A stretch of DNA of 64,000 bases, from assembly GCA_944320725.1 (NCBI GenBank), contig CALUIM010000012.1:186001-250000 (forward strand), in the 5' to 3' direction. Positions 41,119 through 50,780 of the stretch are shown piece after piece (position 1 is the first letter of the stretch; each line of letters begins with the position of its first letter). The notes beneath the pieces were generated by a model. That model searched no databases and had not been told where the DNA came from. It was given only the letters and a program-made list of their open reading frames with translations. The stretch is from an uncultured Coriobacteriaceae bacterium. Its GTDB lineage: Bacteria; Actinomycetota; Coriobacteriia; Coriobacteriales; Coriobacteriaceae. The position numbers and the translations under genes are program-made.

Positions 41119-42729
41119 CTAGAACGTCACGTTGCCGAACTCCGAGAGCTTGAGCTCGGGGTTGTGCTCGGTCGCCCAGTCCACGTTCCATGGGCTCGTG
41201 AAGAGCAGCAGCTTGCCGCCGCGCATATCCTCGACGCGCAGGGTGTCGCGCGTGAGGTTGAGCGCCTCGACGTCCACCTCGCCCGGCTCGTTGGCAATCC
41301 AGCGAATGTCGCTGTAGCCCAGGGGCTGCCGGCGCACCTCGACCTTGTACTCGCTCTTGAGGCGCTGTTCGAGCACGTCGAACTGCAGCGTGCCCACCAC
41401 GCCCACGATGACGCTCTCCATGCCGGCCCCCAGCTCGCGGAAGATCTGGATGGCGCCCTCTTGGGCAAGCTCCTCCATGCCCTTCACGAACTGCTTGCGC
41501 TTCATGGTGTCAACCTGGCTCACGCGTGCAAAATGCTCGGGCGCGAACGTGGGGATGCCGGCGTACTGCACACGGCGCTTCGCGGTGCACACCGTGTCGC
41601 CGATGGAGAAGATGCCCGGATCGAAGAGGCCCACGATATCGCCTGCATATGCCTCGTCCACAATTGCGCGGTCATCTGCCATCATGGCCGTACCCGTGGC
41701 GAGCTTGATCTTGCGACCACCCTGCATATGCCAGGCATCCATACCGCGCTCGAACTTGCCCGAGCAGATGCGGACGAAGGCGATGCGGTCACGATGGTTC
41801 TTGTCCATGTTGGCCTGAATCTTGAACACGAAGCCCGAGAACTCATCGGTAGGCTCCACGTCCTCGCCGGTGAGCGCATCGGTATGCGGGCCCGGCGCGG
41901 GCGCCAAACGCAAGAAATCCTTCAGGAACGGCTCCACGCCGAAGTTGGTGAGCGCCGAGCCAAAGAACACCGGCGAGAGCTTGCCGGCGCGCACGGCATC
42001 GAAATCGAACTCGTCGGCCGCGCCATCCAGAAGCTCGATATCATCCATGAGGGCGCGGTGATTCTCGGCACCGATGAGCTCGTCGAGCGCAGCGTCGCCC
42101 AGCTCGGCCTCGATCTCGGCAACCTTCTTGGCGGCGTTGGCGCGCCCATCGCCCTCGAACGCGATCACGCGGCGACTCGCGCGGTCGAAGACACCGCGGA
42201 AGTTCTTGCCGCTGCCGATGGGCCAGTTCATGGGGCAGGTACCGATGCCCAGCACGTTCTCGATCTCCTCCATGAGCTCGAAGGGGTCGCGAATCTCGCG
42301 GTCGAGCTTGTTCACGAAGGTGAAGATGGGGATGCCGCGCAGAGCGCACACGCGAAAGAGCTTCACCGTTTGCGCCTCGACGCCCTTGGCACCGTCGATC
42401 ACCATGACGGCGGCGTCGGCAGCCATGAGCGTGCGGTAAGTATCCTCGGAGAAGTCCTGGTGGCCGGGGGTATCGAGGATGTTTACGCAGCAGCCGCCAT
42501 AGGTGAACTGCAAAACCGACGAGGTCACGGAGATGCCGCGCTGCTTCTCGATATCCATCCAGTCAGAAACCGCGTGCTTGGCGCTCGCCTTGCCCTTCAC
42601 CGAACCGGCGCTTTGAATGGTGCCGGTATAGAGCAGCAGCTTCTCGGTAAGCGTGGTCTTGCCCGCATCCGGATGCGAGATGATGGCGAACGTGCGGCGC
42701 GACGCGATGTTCTCTGCGAGACTTGCCAT
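41119..42729 (-). CDS. prfC: Peptide chain release factor 3
   Basis: 536 residues. GTPase motifs: G1 SHPDAGKTTL, G3 DTPGHQDF, G4 NKLD. Domain II and the C-terminal RF3 domain (MESVIVGVVGTLQFDVLEQRL) follow. RF3 removes RF1/RF2 from the ribosome after termination, at the cost of GTP. Length is normal and no defects are seen. It is convergent with the NlpC/P60-like gene and divergent from the PuuD-like gene. Confidence 0.96.
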   Translation of the reverse strand: MASLAENIASRRTFAIISHPDAGKTTLTEKLLLYTGTIQSAGSVKGKASAKHAVSDWMDIEKQRGISVTSSVLQFTYGGCCVNILDTPGHQDFSEDTYRTLMAADAAVMVIDGAKGVEAQTVKLFRVCALRGIPIFTFVNKLDREIRDPFELMEEIENVLGIGTCPMNWPIGSGKNFRGVFDRASRRVIAFEGDGRANAAKKVAEIEAELGDAALDELIGAENHRALMDDIELLDGAADEFDFDAVRAGKLSPVFFGSALTNFGVEPFLKDFLRLAPAPGPHTDALTGEDVEPTDEFSGFVFKIQANMDKNHRDRIAFVRICSGKFERGMDAWHMQGGRKIKLATGTAMMADDRAIVDEAYAGDIVGLFDPGIFSIGDTVCTAKRRVQYAGIPTFAPEHFARVSQVDTMKRKQFVKGMEELAQEGAIQIFRELGAGMESVIVGVVGTLQFDVLEQRLKSEYKVEVRRQPLGYSDIRWIANEPGEVDVEALNLTRDTLRVEDMRGGKLLLFTSPWNVDWATEHNPELKLSEFGNVTF

Positions 42730-42819
42730 GGATTCCCCTTGTGATTGTCATGCGATTCAGCCCACGGTATTGTAGCGAGAATCAACCCGTAATGCGATAC
42801 GCACAGAAGCGGAGGCACC

Positions 42820-43587
42820 GTGTCCAGAGAGTGCGCAAATTCCCATCGTTCCGTTGCTGGCAACCGCCCCATCATCGGCATCGTGCCCAAGAAGGTTCCC
42901 GGCGGGGAGGACGCCTGCATCGTCGCGCAGAACTATCTCGACAGCGTTATCGCCGCCGGCGGCGTTCCGCTCGCCATACCCATCACATCCGATGCGCAAA
43001 CCATCGAGCAGCTACTCGCGCTCGTTGACGCCATCCTGCTCATTGGCGGGTCGGATATCGATCCGGCGTGCTACGGCGAGGCGCCCATCGTCGAGCTTGA
43101 AACCACGCCGCAGCGCGACGAGGTCGAGCGGCGCGTGCTGGACGTTGCGCAAGCCCGCGAGCTCACGGTCTTCGGCATCTGCCGCGGCCTGCAGATGATC
43201 AACGCCTACTTTGGCGGCACGCTCTACCAAGATCTTCCCACGCAGTTCACGCCTGCCAGCGGACATGCGCTCGAAGAGCACCTCGCACATGATGAGCACG
43301 GCGACTACGACGGCGATCGTCTGGTACATCGCGTCTCACTGACCGAAGGCTCCCAGCTTGCTCAGATCTTTCGCGCCACCGAGCTTAAGGTGAACTCGCT
43401 CCACCACCAAGCGGTGCGCACGCTCGCGGCGGGCTTTGTCGCCACCGCCATCTCGCCCGATGGCGTTATCGAAGGCATTGAAAGCGAAGACGGCCGATTT
43501 GTCGCCGTGCAGTGGCACCCCGAGTATTTCGGCTGCACCAAACCCATGAGCCGGTTCTTCCAAGCGCTCGTTGAGCGCGCCCGCTAG
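42820..43587 (+). CDS. PuuD-like gamma-glutamyl-gamma-aminobutyrate hydrolase (class I amidotransferase fold)
   Basis: 255 residues, peptidase C26 family. The nucleophile is Cys in VFGICRGLQMIN; the His/Glu pair is in AVQWHPEYF. GGSDIDPACYGE is typical of PuuD. It cleaves gamma-glutamyl amides such as gamma-glutamyl-GABA. GTG 42820 with GCGGAGG. Because the local GuaA lacks its glutaminase, I considered this as the partner, but the PuuD signature argues against it. Its end overlaps the next gene by 4 bp. Confidence 0.85.
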   Translation: MSRECANSHRSVAGNRPIIGIVPKKVPGGEDACIVAQNYLDSVIAAGGVPLAIPITSDAQTIEQLLALVDAILLIGGSDIDPACYGEAPIVELETTPQRDEVERRVLDVAQARELTVFGICRGLQMINAYFGGTLYQDLPTQFTPASGHALEEHLAHDEHGDYDGDRLVHRVSLTEGSQLAQIFRATELKVNSLHHQAVRTLAAGFVATAISPDGVIEGIESEDGRFVAVQWHPEYFGCTKPMSRFFQALVERAR

Positions 43588-44444
43588 CGCCGACGCCGAA
43601 ACCGCACGGCACCGCTCCCCCGCCTGCCTGCCAGGCGCATACTTGCCGTAGACGCCAACCAGACCCCAAGCGCAATCATGCTCACGCACACGATGCCGCC
43701 CACCGCACCCTCGACCGTCTCGCGCGGAAGGACGACGGGCAAGCGATCCCACGCGATGCGAGAAAGCAGCACCGTTTGCAGCGCGAAGATCGAGATGAGC
43801 GCCGAGGCGAGATTGAAGGCGCGCACGCCTTTCACCGCAACAAGTTCCTCGCGGCGGGCTTTCACGAGATTGGTGATGGAGAGCAGAATCTGAATGAGGG
43901 CGTACGCCGCGTAGATGTACACGAAGGCACCCGGGTAGCTGCGCCCGTAACCAGCCACCACGAGTCGCGCCACCGTACTCGACATGAGGATGACAAGCAA
44001 GGCCAGCGCCACGCCCGCATTGCGCGCACGTCTGAGCGACTCGAGCGCCTCCGGCCTGCCATCGAGCACGCCGCCCATGAGCGCGCCCGACGCGAGGTAG
44101 GATTTGCCCACATTGAGCGCTGCGATCACAACGCCTACCGAAAGCGTCCACAGCGACCGCGCCAGCAGCGCCATGACGATACTCGCGATCGCAAAGGCAA
44201 CGTGAATCACGCCCGCAAACAGACCGATCGTCATCGAGCGCACCTGGCGGTTCTCAATCAAGGGGTCGGGAACCACGCGGCGCATCATCTGTCGCACGCG
44301 CGAGGTGTGCTTAAACGTGATGTCACCGTCTGCGAGCTCGGCCGGCATGCCGGCAAGCGAGCGTAGCGTGCGCACCACCGCACGGCGCATCCGAGCCCGG
44401 CCACGCGCGCGGACGCGGCCCTGCGTCTCGATAATCGTCCGCAT
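43584..44444 (-). CDS. Multi-spanning membrane protein, unknown
   Basis: 286 residues with a basic N terminus (about 75 residues, arginine-rich) followed by about six hydrophobic segments (SMTIGLFAGVIHVAFAIASI onward) and an arginine-rich end. No family recognised. It converges on the PuuD-like gene with overlapping stops. Confidence 0.6.
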   Translation of the reverse strand: MRTIIETQGRVRARGRARMRRAVVRTLRSLAGMPAELADGDITFKHTSRVRQMMRRVVPDPLIENRQVRSMTIGLFAGVIHVAFAIASIVMALLARSLWTLSVGVVIAALNVGKSYLASGALMGGVLDGRPEALESLRRARNAGVALALLVILMSSTVARLVVAGYGRSYPGAFVYIYAAYALIQILLSITNLVKARREELVAVKGVRAFNLASALISIFALQTVLLSRIAWDRLPVVLPRETVEGAVGGIVCVSMIALGVWLASTASMRLAGRRGSGAVRFRRRR

Positions 44445-44589
44445 GCCGCCTCCTTTCCGCGCGTTGCCACATGTCCCCCTATACAGACCTTAGCGCAAAA
44501 CGTGGGGAAACGAGACGTCAGCCGCGCGTCGGCGAGCACGGCGCGTGGGTACATATTGGGCAAAGCGGCAAAACGAGAAGGGAGCAGCT

Positions 44590-44988
44590 ATGGACGAGAT
44601 CCTCGCTTACCTCAAGAACAACCCCACCTATTTCCTCGCAACGGTCGACGAACAGGGAAACCCGCAGGTGCGGCCCTTTGGCACCATCGCCAAGTTCGAG
44701 GGGAGGCTCTACATCCAAACGGGCAAGGTGAAGACCGTTTCTCATCAGATGCTTGCGCATCCGCGCATCGCCATCAGCGCCGTCGATAACGAGGGCGGAT
44801 GGCTGCGCATCGAGGCGGATGCCGTACTCGACGATCGCCTCGAGGCGCGCCAAGCGGTACTCGACGAGTATCCGAACCTCCAGAGCATGTACGCCGCAGA
44901 TGACGGCAACTGCGAGGTTTTTGCGCTCAAAAACGGAACCGCGACCTTCTGCTCGTTCACAGCAGAACCGCACACTGTGACGTTCTAG
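44590..44988 (+). CDS. Pyridoxamine 5'-phosphate oxidase-related flavin-binding protein
   Basis: 132 residues, split-barrel FMN-binding fold: FLATVDEQGNPQVRPFGTI and LYIQTGKVKTVSHQM are the usual first strands and phosphate-binding loop. Such proteins reduce small molecules using FMN; the substrate is unknown. GGGAG precedes ATG 44590. A 15-bp hairpin follows. Confidence 0.85.
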   Translation: MDEILAYLKNNPTYFLATVDEQGNPQVRPFGTIAKFEGRLYIQTGKVKTVSHQMLAHPRIAISAVDNEGGWLRIEADAVLDDRLEARQAVLDEYPNLQSMYAADDGNCEVFALKNGTATFCSFTAEPHTVTF

Positions 44989-45071
44989 CATCACGTATTC
45001 GAATAGAGGCAAACGGCGTTATCCGCCAACGGGGCTTTGAGATGAAATCACAAGCCCAGGAGACTGAAGCA

Positions 45072-45109
45072 CGGGCGCCCGGACAACGCATGGATTGTCC
45101 GGGCGCCCG
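45072..45109. terminator. Bidirectional terminator hairpin
   Basis: A 15-bp perfect stem, CGGGCGCCCGGACAA (45072-45086) with TTGTCCGGGCGCCCG (45095-45109), and an 8-base loop, between convergent genes. No long T-run follows. Confidence 0.75.
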
Positions 45110-45131
45110 CTCTATATCGAATGCCCCTACG

Positions 45132-45830
45132 TTAGTTCGAAGACGTAGGAAGATACGGATGCATCGCTTGAGCGAGATTCGCGAGGTTGCGCGTCTGGAT
45201 ATAAACGCGCCCCGCACCGGCGAATGTGTTGACCAGGCCCTCACCGGTCGTGAAGCCAAACATGCCGCTTGCGACCTCGATGTGATACTCGAGCGCGGCA
45301 TCCCAGGCAACCACATGCTCGTTGTCCACTGTGAGCGGCTCGCCCGGCGTCACATCGAGCGCCAGGATATCGCCGAAGGCCGAGGCGAGCAGCGAACCCG
45401 CGCCCCCGACCTCCATAACGAAGAGCCCGCCGGTGTTGCCAAACAGTGCCTTCGAGAGCCCTTGGCTCACCATCGTGTACTCCACGCTCTCGTCGCAGGC
45501 AAGAAACGCACCGGTGTTCAAGCGGTAGCGATGCGCAGGGTCGATCTTGAGCTCCACGATCTTACCCGGTACCGCAGGCGCAACGGCAATCTCGCCAGAT
45601 GAAGCCACGCCCGTCGCGGTTGTAATGAACATCGACTCGCCGCTTGTAATGGAGCGCCCGATAGCGCTGAAGACGCCGCCGATGCCTTTCTTCTTAGAAT
45701 TGAGCCCGCCCGAAATCTCAACGCCGCGCGAGTACACCATGCTTCCACTCTCGGTACGCACAGACTCACCTTCAGAAAGCGCGATGCGCGCAATGGGGCA
45801 ATCCGAATCGCCGGTGAGCGTAAACCTCAT
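45132..45830 (-). CDS. AIM24/TIGR00266 family protein
   Basis: 232 residues of beta-rich sequence. ESGSMVYSRGVEISGG near residue 27 and VDNEHVVAWDAALEYHIEV, GLVNTFAGAGRVYIQTR near the end are the family marks. Function unknown; relatives often sit with stress or membrane proteins. ATG 45830 with AGAGG is preferred over an upstream start at 45887. Confidence 0.85.
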   Translation of the reverse strand: MRFTLTGDSDCPIARIALSEGESVRTESGSMVYSRGVEISGGLNSKKKGIGGVFSAIGRSITSGESMFITTATGVASSGEIAVAPAVPGKIVELKIDPAHRYRLNTGAFLACDESVEYTMVSQGLSKALFGNTGGLFVMEVGGAGSLLASAFGDILALDVTPGEPLTVDNEHVVAWDAALEYHIEVASGMFGFTTGEGLVNTFAGAGRVYIQTRNLANLAQAMHPYLPTSSN

Positions 45831-46160
45831 ATCAACCTCTTTCCCAGCGGTAGCAGTACACACCGTCGTTGTACCCACAATACGCACGCCTGTATCGAAC
45901 AGCCGCTATGCGGCTTCGCGGCGGTATCCGCGCTTTACCTCCCCGACAGACGTATCTATACTGAACATGCTGGCCGGGTGGGCATGAGGCTCACAGTGCG
46001 TGTGGCGGCGCCATCGGCTGGGCGGAAAGGCAGGAGCAGATGCGCATTCGCTAGACATGTTCTCAAACGATACGACGCGGAACACCGTTTCTTCGGTGTC
46101 GGCAATTGGGGCACGACGCCGCACACAGGCATCGTCGCGCCCGAACAAGGAGCATGATCT
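45831..46160. other. Long leader region upstream of the ABC-F gene
   Basis: 330 bases. It contains a tiny open frame MRIR-stop (46039-46053) behind GGCAGGAG, and a short hairpin ACACCG/CGGTGT near 46083-46100. A 57-codon frame (45984-46157) ends four bases before the ABC-F start. ABC-F resistance genes are often controlled by leader-peptide attenuation, so these are noted, but none is convincing alone. Confidence 0.35.
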
Positions 46161-47642
46161 ATGCAGTTGCAACTGTCCCACGTGAGCTACACGTATCCCT
46201 CTGCCACCGAACCCATACTGAACAACATCTCCCTTGCGTTCCCCGCGGGCTGGACCGGTCTTCTGGGCGATAACGGGTGCGGCAAGTCGACGCTTATCCG
46301 CATAGCAACCGGAGCACTTGAACCCGACGCCGGTACTGTTACGCACGGCCTCGTGTGTGCGCTTTGCCCGCAAGACGCCCACGAACCACCTGAGAACCTC
46401 GCCGACTTCGCGCTCGATTATGGACGCGAAGCACGCACCCTGCGAGAAACCTTTCGTATTGACGACGACATGCCCTGGCGCTTTGACGAGCTCTCGTTTG
46501 GCGAACGCAAGAAGCTGCAGATTGCCTGCGCATTGTGGTTCCGCCCCGATGTGCTGGCACTCGACGAACCCACCAACCATCTTGACGCCGATGCCCGTGC
46601 AGAGCTTGCCGAAGCGCTCACGCGCTACCGCGGCATCGGCATCCTGGTGAGCCACGACCGCGTGCTCCTCGATGCCCTGGTGCAGCGTTGCGTCTCATTC
46701 GAAGCAGGCGGGATCGTAGCGCGCCCTGGCGGTTACACCGCTGCGCACGCGCAGGCCGAGCTTGAGCGCGAGAGCCTCGCCCGCGAGCGCACAGAAGCCA
46801 AAAGCGAGCTCACGCGCCTTGCCGCCGAGCAAGACCGCCGCGCCCACGAGGCGGCCCGTGCCCAGGCGCGGCGCAGCAAACGACATCTCGACCCGCACGA
46901 CAAAGCCGCCAAGGCGAAGATCGACCTCGCCATCTACACGGGAAAAGACGGACAGGCGGGCAGACTCTCATCCCAGATGGGGGCCCGCATGGACGCTGCG
47001 CGCGCACGCGTGAATGCGGCATTTGTTGCCAAGCGCTACGATGGTGACCTGTGGCTCGACGCTACGCCCTGCCCGCGCAAGACGCTTGTGCATATCGCCC
47101 CGGCAGCCATCGCCTGCGGCACAGGCTCGCTCAGCATCCCGGAGCTCTATGTGGCCAACACCGACCATATTGGCATCATGGGCCCCAACGGTGCCGGCAA
47201 ATCGACACTCCTTAACCATGTGCGCACGCTCATCGCGCACGACCTTGCTGTTCTCGACATTCCCCAAGAGATCGATCACGAGACACAAGCTACGCTCCTC
47301 AGCCGCATACAAGCACTTGCCTCGGCAGATCGTGGGCGCGTGCTCTCCACGGTGGCCCAGCTCAACTCGGACCCCGACCGCATCCTCGAAGGAAACCGCA
47401 CGAGTCCCGGCGAGCTGCGCAAGCTCATGCTCGCCCACGGTATCCTTGCCAGCCCCGTCCTCATCATCATGGATGAGCCCACGAACCATCTTGACCTGCA
47501 TTCGGTCGAGGCGCTCGAGCGGGCGCTTGCCACCTATCCGGGCGCGCTTCTGCTGGTGAGCCACGACGCCGCATTCCTCGCCGCCTGCACAACCCGCACA
47601 TGGGAAGTTCGCGACGGGTGCGTACGAGAACAATACCTGTAG
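46161..47642 (+). CDS. ABC-F family ATPase
   Basis: 493 residues with two ATPase domains and no membrane segments. The first has LLGDNGCGKSTL, SFGERKKLQIA and LALDEPTNHLD; the second has IMGPNGAGKSTLL, TSPGELRKLML and IIMDEPTNHLD. The linker between them is charged and helical. ABC-F proteins act on the ribosome and often confer resistance to antibiotics of the 50S subunit. Which subgroup this is cannot be told. AAGGAG precedes ATG 46161. Confidence 0.9.
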   Translation: MQLQLSHVSYTYPSATEPILNNISLAFPAGWTGLLGDNGCGKSTLIRIATGALEPDAGTVTHGLVCALCPQDAHEPPENLADFALDYGREARTLRETFRIDDDMPWRFDELSFGERKKLQIACALWFRPDVLALDEPTNHLDADARAELAEALTRYRGIGILVSHDRVLLDALVQRCVSFEAGGIVARPGGYTAAHAQAELERESLARERTEAKSELTRLAAEQDRRAHEAARAQARRSKRHLDPHDKAAKAKIDLAIYTGKDGQAGRLSSQMGARMDAARARVNAAFVAKRYDGDLWLDATPCPRKTLVHIAPAAIACGTGSLSIPELYVANTDHIGIMGPNGAGKSTLLNHVRTLIAHDLAVLDIPQEIDHETQATLLSRIQALASADRGRVLSTVAQLNSDPDRILEGNRTSPGELRKLMLAHGILASPVLIIMDEPTNHLDLHSVEALERALATYPGALLLVSHDAAFLAACTTRTWEVRDGCVREQYL

Positions 47643-47674
47643 CACTGCGCGTTACTCTACGCTAGAACCGTGGA

Positions 47675-48577
47675 CTATATCCGACGCATCGTAAGCGTGA
47701 TGACGAGATTGTTGCCTGAAAGCGCCGCGGCAAGCTCCATCCCCATGGCATGTGCCAGGTTCGCGGCAACAGCGAGCCCGAGACCGCTGCCCGCGCCCCC
47801 GCGCGTTGCGTCCGCTCGATAGAACCGCTCGAACAACCGCGATACATCGAGTGCGGAAGGATCGTCCACAGGATTGGAGATAGCGAGCTCGATACCATCC
47901 TCCCCCATGCGCTCCATCACCGTCGGCGCCCCTGCGCCATAGCGGAGCGCGTTCACCACAAGGTTCTGCAAGATGCGTTCGAGCGCGTCGCGATCGGCCT
48001 CGACCGTCGCGTCCTCGTTGGCAAACATGACCACAGGCTCCCAGCCACGCTCTTCAAACGCAGGATACTGCCCTAGCAAAACCGCTTCTACCAGCGGCTT
48101 GAGCGCAATCGGTTCGCATTCGAGCGTCAGGTCGGGATCGGCAGACTTCGTATAGGAGAAGAGCTGGTCGAGCAGCTCGGTCGTAGCGTCGATGCGCTGT
48201 GATGCCATATCGAGATGGCGAGCGCGCGCTGCCGCATCATCCTCCTCGCACGCAAGTTGGAGATATCCTTTTGCTCCAGTGAGCGGCGTGCGTATATCGT
48301 GACTGAGCGCCGAGAGGTCGCGCTGGAACTCCTGCTGATGCCGCATGTCGCGCACATGCGCCTCCGCGCTGCGATCGAGCTCGGCGTTCACCGCATCGGC
48401 GAGGTCTGTCACACCGGGCATGGTGCCCGACGACACACGAGCGTTGCTCTGAGGATCGCGCTCGTGCACGAATCGCGCGATGCGGCGAAGCTCAACCTGA
48501 TAGCCGGCAGAAACGATGAGTGTTCCCATGCAGATGCCGAGCAGCAGCAGAATGCAAGAGACGAGCGAGAGGTCCAT
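47675..48577 (-). CDS. Sensor histidine kinase
   Basis: 300 residues with one or two N-terminal membrane segments (LVSCILLLLGICMGTLIVSA), an H-box LSALSHDIRTPLTGAKGY, N-box LQNLVVNALRYG and G-box GAGSGLGLAVA. No clear extracellular sensor domain, as in intramembrane-sensing kinases that watch over antimicrobial-peptide transporters. It is the last gene of the cluster with the response regulator and ABC transporter. Confidence 0.9.
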   Translation of the reverse strand: MDLSLVSCILLLLGICMGTLIVSAGYQVELRRIARFVHERDPQSNARVSSGTMPGVTDLADAVNAELDRSAEAHVRDMRHQQEFQRDLSALSHDIRTPLTGAKGYLQLACEEDDAAARARHLDMASQRIDATTELLDQLFSYTKSADPDLTLECEPIALKPLVEAVLLGQYPAFEERGWEPVVMFANEDATVEADRDALERILQNLVVNALRYGAGAPTVMERMGEDGIELAISNPVDDPSALDVSRLFERFYRADATRGGAGSGLGLAVAANLAHAMGMELAAALSGNNLVITLTMRRI

Positions 48578-48658
48578 AGGCGGCTCCAAACACGTGCGGC
48601 GCTCCCTCCATGATGCCGGAAGGAGCACCTCGTGACTAGCTTGCGATCATCGCGTGCA

Positions 48659-49543
48659 TCAGATGTCGCGCTTGCGGCAGATGGTCAGTACAAGAAGCGT
48701 TGCCAGCACAATCCAGATGACGCCCGTAAGGATTGTCTGCGGGCCGGGCGCGATCATGAAGGCGTGCTCAACCGCTCCCCACACCCCAAGGTCGCTATGT
48801 AAAAAGAGTTGACCGCCCTGACCCAAGTTGGAAAGTGCTGTGGAGGGCATCCAAGCCGCGAGCGTCTCGAGCACGGGACGGATAGGCTGTAGCACGCGCA
48901 GCGCCCCGCCCGTCGAAAACGCAAGACCCATGAGTGTTTGGGGGACGAGCGAAGCATTGAAGCAAAACGCGGCGATATAGCTCACGGGGCTTACGCGCGT
49001 GGCATAGACCATAATCAGCGATAGAGCTGCCAGCGCCCACGTGTTAAGCCAGAACCCTGCAAACCAACCGATGATCTCCACAGGACCATCCACGGCGGCG
49101 AACGAGATGTCCCCAGCCATGAGAATCGGCATGCACAGCGCCACGACCACGGTGGCGAACGCGATCACCAGCGCGGAGAGCACACCGACGAACACAACGT
49201 GGCTCGCGAAGTAGGAAAGGCGACCCGCGCGTGCCGAGAGCACCGATTTCACGTATCCGTTCTTGAACTCTGCTAATGCGTGCTCAACAGCCATGAAGCT
49301 CACGCACAGCGGCACCAGGCCGCTCATCATGTCGGAGAAATACACGGTGAGCGATGCCTTCGAGGCGACGTCTCCAATCGTACCTCCCGCCATGTCGTAG
49401 TACATCGGACTGTTCGCAAACGCCACCAAGCCCGCCACGATACCGTACGCCGCGATGATCGCGATGCCGTACTGCCAGAAGCTGCCGCGAAGCCCCCGCG
49501 GCCGGGTGATGCGATACAAATCTGCACGAATAAGATTCAGCAT
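48659..49543 (-). CDS. ABC-2 type transporter permease
   Basis: 294 residues with about six membrane segments. MLNLIRADLYRITRPRG is a typical start for lantibiotic-immunity-type permeases. It pairs with the ATPase at 49624-50658. Start ATG 49543 chosen; upstream frame to 49585 overlaps the small peptide gene. About 80 bases separate it from the kinase. Confidence 0.85.
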   Translation of the reverse strand: MLNLIRADLYRITRPRGLRGSFWQYGIAIIAAYGIVAGLVAFANSPMYYDMAGGTIGDVASKASLTVYFSDMMSGLVPLCVSFMAVEHALAEFKNGYVKSVLSARAGRLSYFASHVVFVGVLSALVIAFATVVVALCMPILMAGDISFAAVDGPVEIIGWFAGFWLNTWALAALSLIMVYATRVSPVSYIAAFCFNASLVPQTLMGLAFSTGGALRVLQPIRPVLETLAAWMPSTALSNLGQGGQLFLHSDLGVWGAVEHAFMIAPGPQTILTGVIWIVLATLLVLTICRKRDI

Positions 49544-49547
49544 GGAA

Positions 49548-49622
49548 CTACCTGCCTTTCTTGCGGGAGGAGAACAGAAGCTCAATGACAGCCGTTGCGG
49601 CGTCCATAACGAGATCGAACAT
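49548..49622 (-). CDS. 24-residue peptide between the ABC genes
   Basis: MFDLVMDAATAVIELLFSSR plus KKGR. A hydrophobic helix with a basic end. AGGAGG is 11 bases before ATG 49622, inside the ATPase gene's last codons. It is one base from the ATPase stop and four from the permease start, so all three are packed as an operon. It may be a small transporter subunit or signal; not recognised. Confidence 0.5.
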   Translation of the reverse strand: MFDLVMDAATAVIELLFSSRKKGR

Positions 49623-49623
49623 G

Positions 49624-50658
49624 CTAGTGTCCACCTCCTGCCGGACGGGCATCCGTGTCCATGAGCTCGACAAAGTAGTCCTCGATGTCACGCTCGAGTG
49701 TGGTGAGCTCGAGTACGATCTGGGCGGCATCGTGCAGCACGTGCGAGACCTCCTCGACCGACGGCGCGCCCGATGCAGCGGCATCCGATGCTGAACCGCC
49801 AAACGAAGCGGCCGCGTGCCGCGGGCTGCCGCCGATAACGATTGCCTGATCGGGCTCGACGCGGAACGTCGCCCACGGCAGGCGCTCTTCCAGCAGGGCC
49901 AGCGCACGAGCGGGGTCGGCGGTCTTCACGCGCACCGAGCTGCCGCATGTGGCATGGAGCTCCTCATCCGAGAACTCGCGCACCATCCTTCCTGCCGCGA
50001 TAACGCCAAAGCGCGTGCACACGCGCATGAGCTGGTCGAGCACATGACTCGAGATGACAATGGTTACGCCGCGCTCTTGGTTGAGCGCAACGAGCGCGCG
50101 GCGCAGGTCGCGCGTAGTCTCGGGGTCCATGCCGTTGAACGGCTCATCGAGCAGCAGCAAATCGGGCGACCCCACCAGGGCAAGCGCCAACCCCAGGCGC
50201 TGCTTCATGCCCTGTGAGAACTTCTTGACCTTGCGCGCGCCGGCGTGCTCAAGCCCCACCAGATGCAGAAGCTCTGCCACCTGCTCTTTGGGACGAATGA
50301 CACCCATCGCAAGCGCTTTCATCATGAGATTCTCGGTTGCCGAGAAGTTCATAAGCACGCCTGGCTCCTCGATAAGGGCACCGATACGCGAGGGCGCACT
50401 CGAAAAGCTCCCCGCACGTCCCGCCGCCTCGAGCTGCGCCGCATGTGCCGCCCCATATGAACCCGTACCGAACAGCTCGAGCGTGCCCGAGGTTGGGGCG
50501 ACGAGCCCCGCAACCATCTTCATGGTGGTTGATTTTCCGGCTCCGTTCTTGCCAACGAACCCGTAGATGTCGCCTGCGCCCACCCGCATATCGAGCGCAT
50601 CGACCGCGTTGACGCCGCCGTAGCGCTTGGTAAGCGTACGGCATTCGATCACGTTCAT
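49624..50658 (-). CDS. ABC transporter ATPase (bacitracin/lantibiotic-immunity type)
   Basis: 344 residues. Walker A FVGKNGAGKSTT, signature KFSQGMKQRLGLA, Walker B LLLLDEPFNGMD. The C-terminal 100 residues are an accessory region rich in alanine and glycine. ATG 50658 with AGGAG is preferred to the start at 50673. The gene is preceded by three 11-bp repeats that probably bind the adjacent response regulator. Confidence 0.9.
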   Translation of the reverse strand: MNVIECRTLTKRYGGVNAVDALDMRVGAGDIYGFVGKNGAGKSTTMKMVAGLVAPTSGTLELFGTGSYGAAHAAQLEAAGRAGSFSSAPSRIGALIEEPGVLMNFSATENLMMKALAMGVIRPKEQVAELLHLVGLEHAGARKVKKFSQGMKQRLGLALALVGSPDLLLLDEPFNGMDPETTRDLRRALVALNQERGVTIVISSHVLDQLMRVCTRFGVIAAGRMVREFSDEELHATCGSSVRVKTADPARALALLEERLPWATFRVEPDQAIVIGGSPRHAAASFGGSASDAAASGAPSVEEVSHVLHDAAQIVLELTTLERDIEDYFVELMDTDARPAGGGH

Positions 50659-50734
50659 AGTGGCTCCTATCATCGTGTAGCGACGCGTCTATCGCCCCGC
50701 CTGACGATATCGAGTATGCAAGGCAGACGTTCAG

Positions 50735-50767
50735 AAAGGCTGAACCAAGGCTAAAGAAAGTCTAAAG
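50735..50767 (-). promoter_or_regulatory. Three tandem 11-bp repeats, response-regulator site
   Basis: On the plus strand: AAAGGCTGAAC, CAAGGCTAAAG and AAAGTCTAAAG, contiguous at 50735-50767. OmpR-class regulators bind direct repeats at one helical turn. The array is 77-109 bases upstream of the ABC ATPase and just after the response-regulator gene. Confidence 0.6.
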
Positions 50768-50780
50768 GCACGCTGCGACA

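Noticed and set aside
42820-43587. PuuD-like protein as the missing GuaA glutaminase subunit
   Set aside because: Its motifs are those of gamma-glutamyl-GABA hydrolase (GGSDIDPACYGE), not of the GMP synthetase amidotransferase, and it lies in another operon.
45984-46157. 57-codon frame ending just before the ABC-F gene
   Set aside because: No good ribosome site and no recognisable product; kept only as a note in the leader region.
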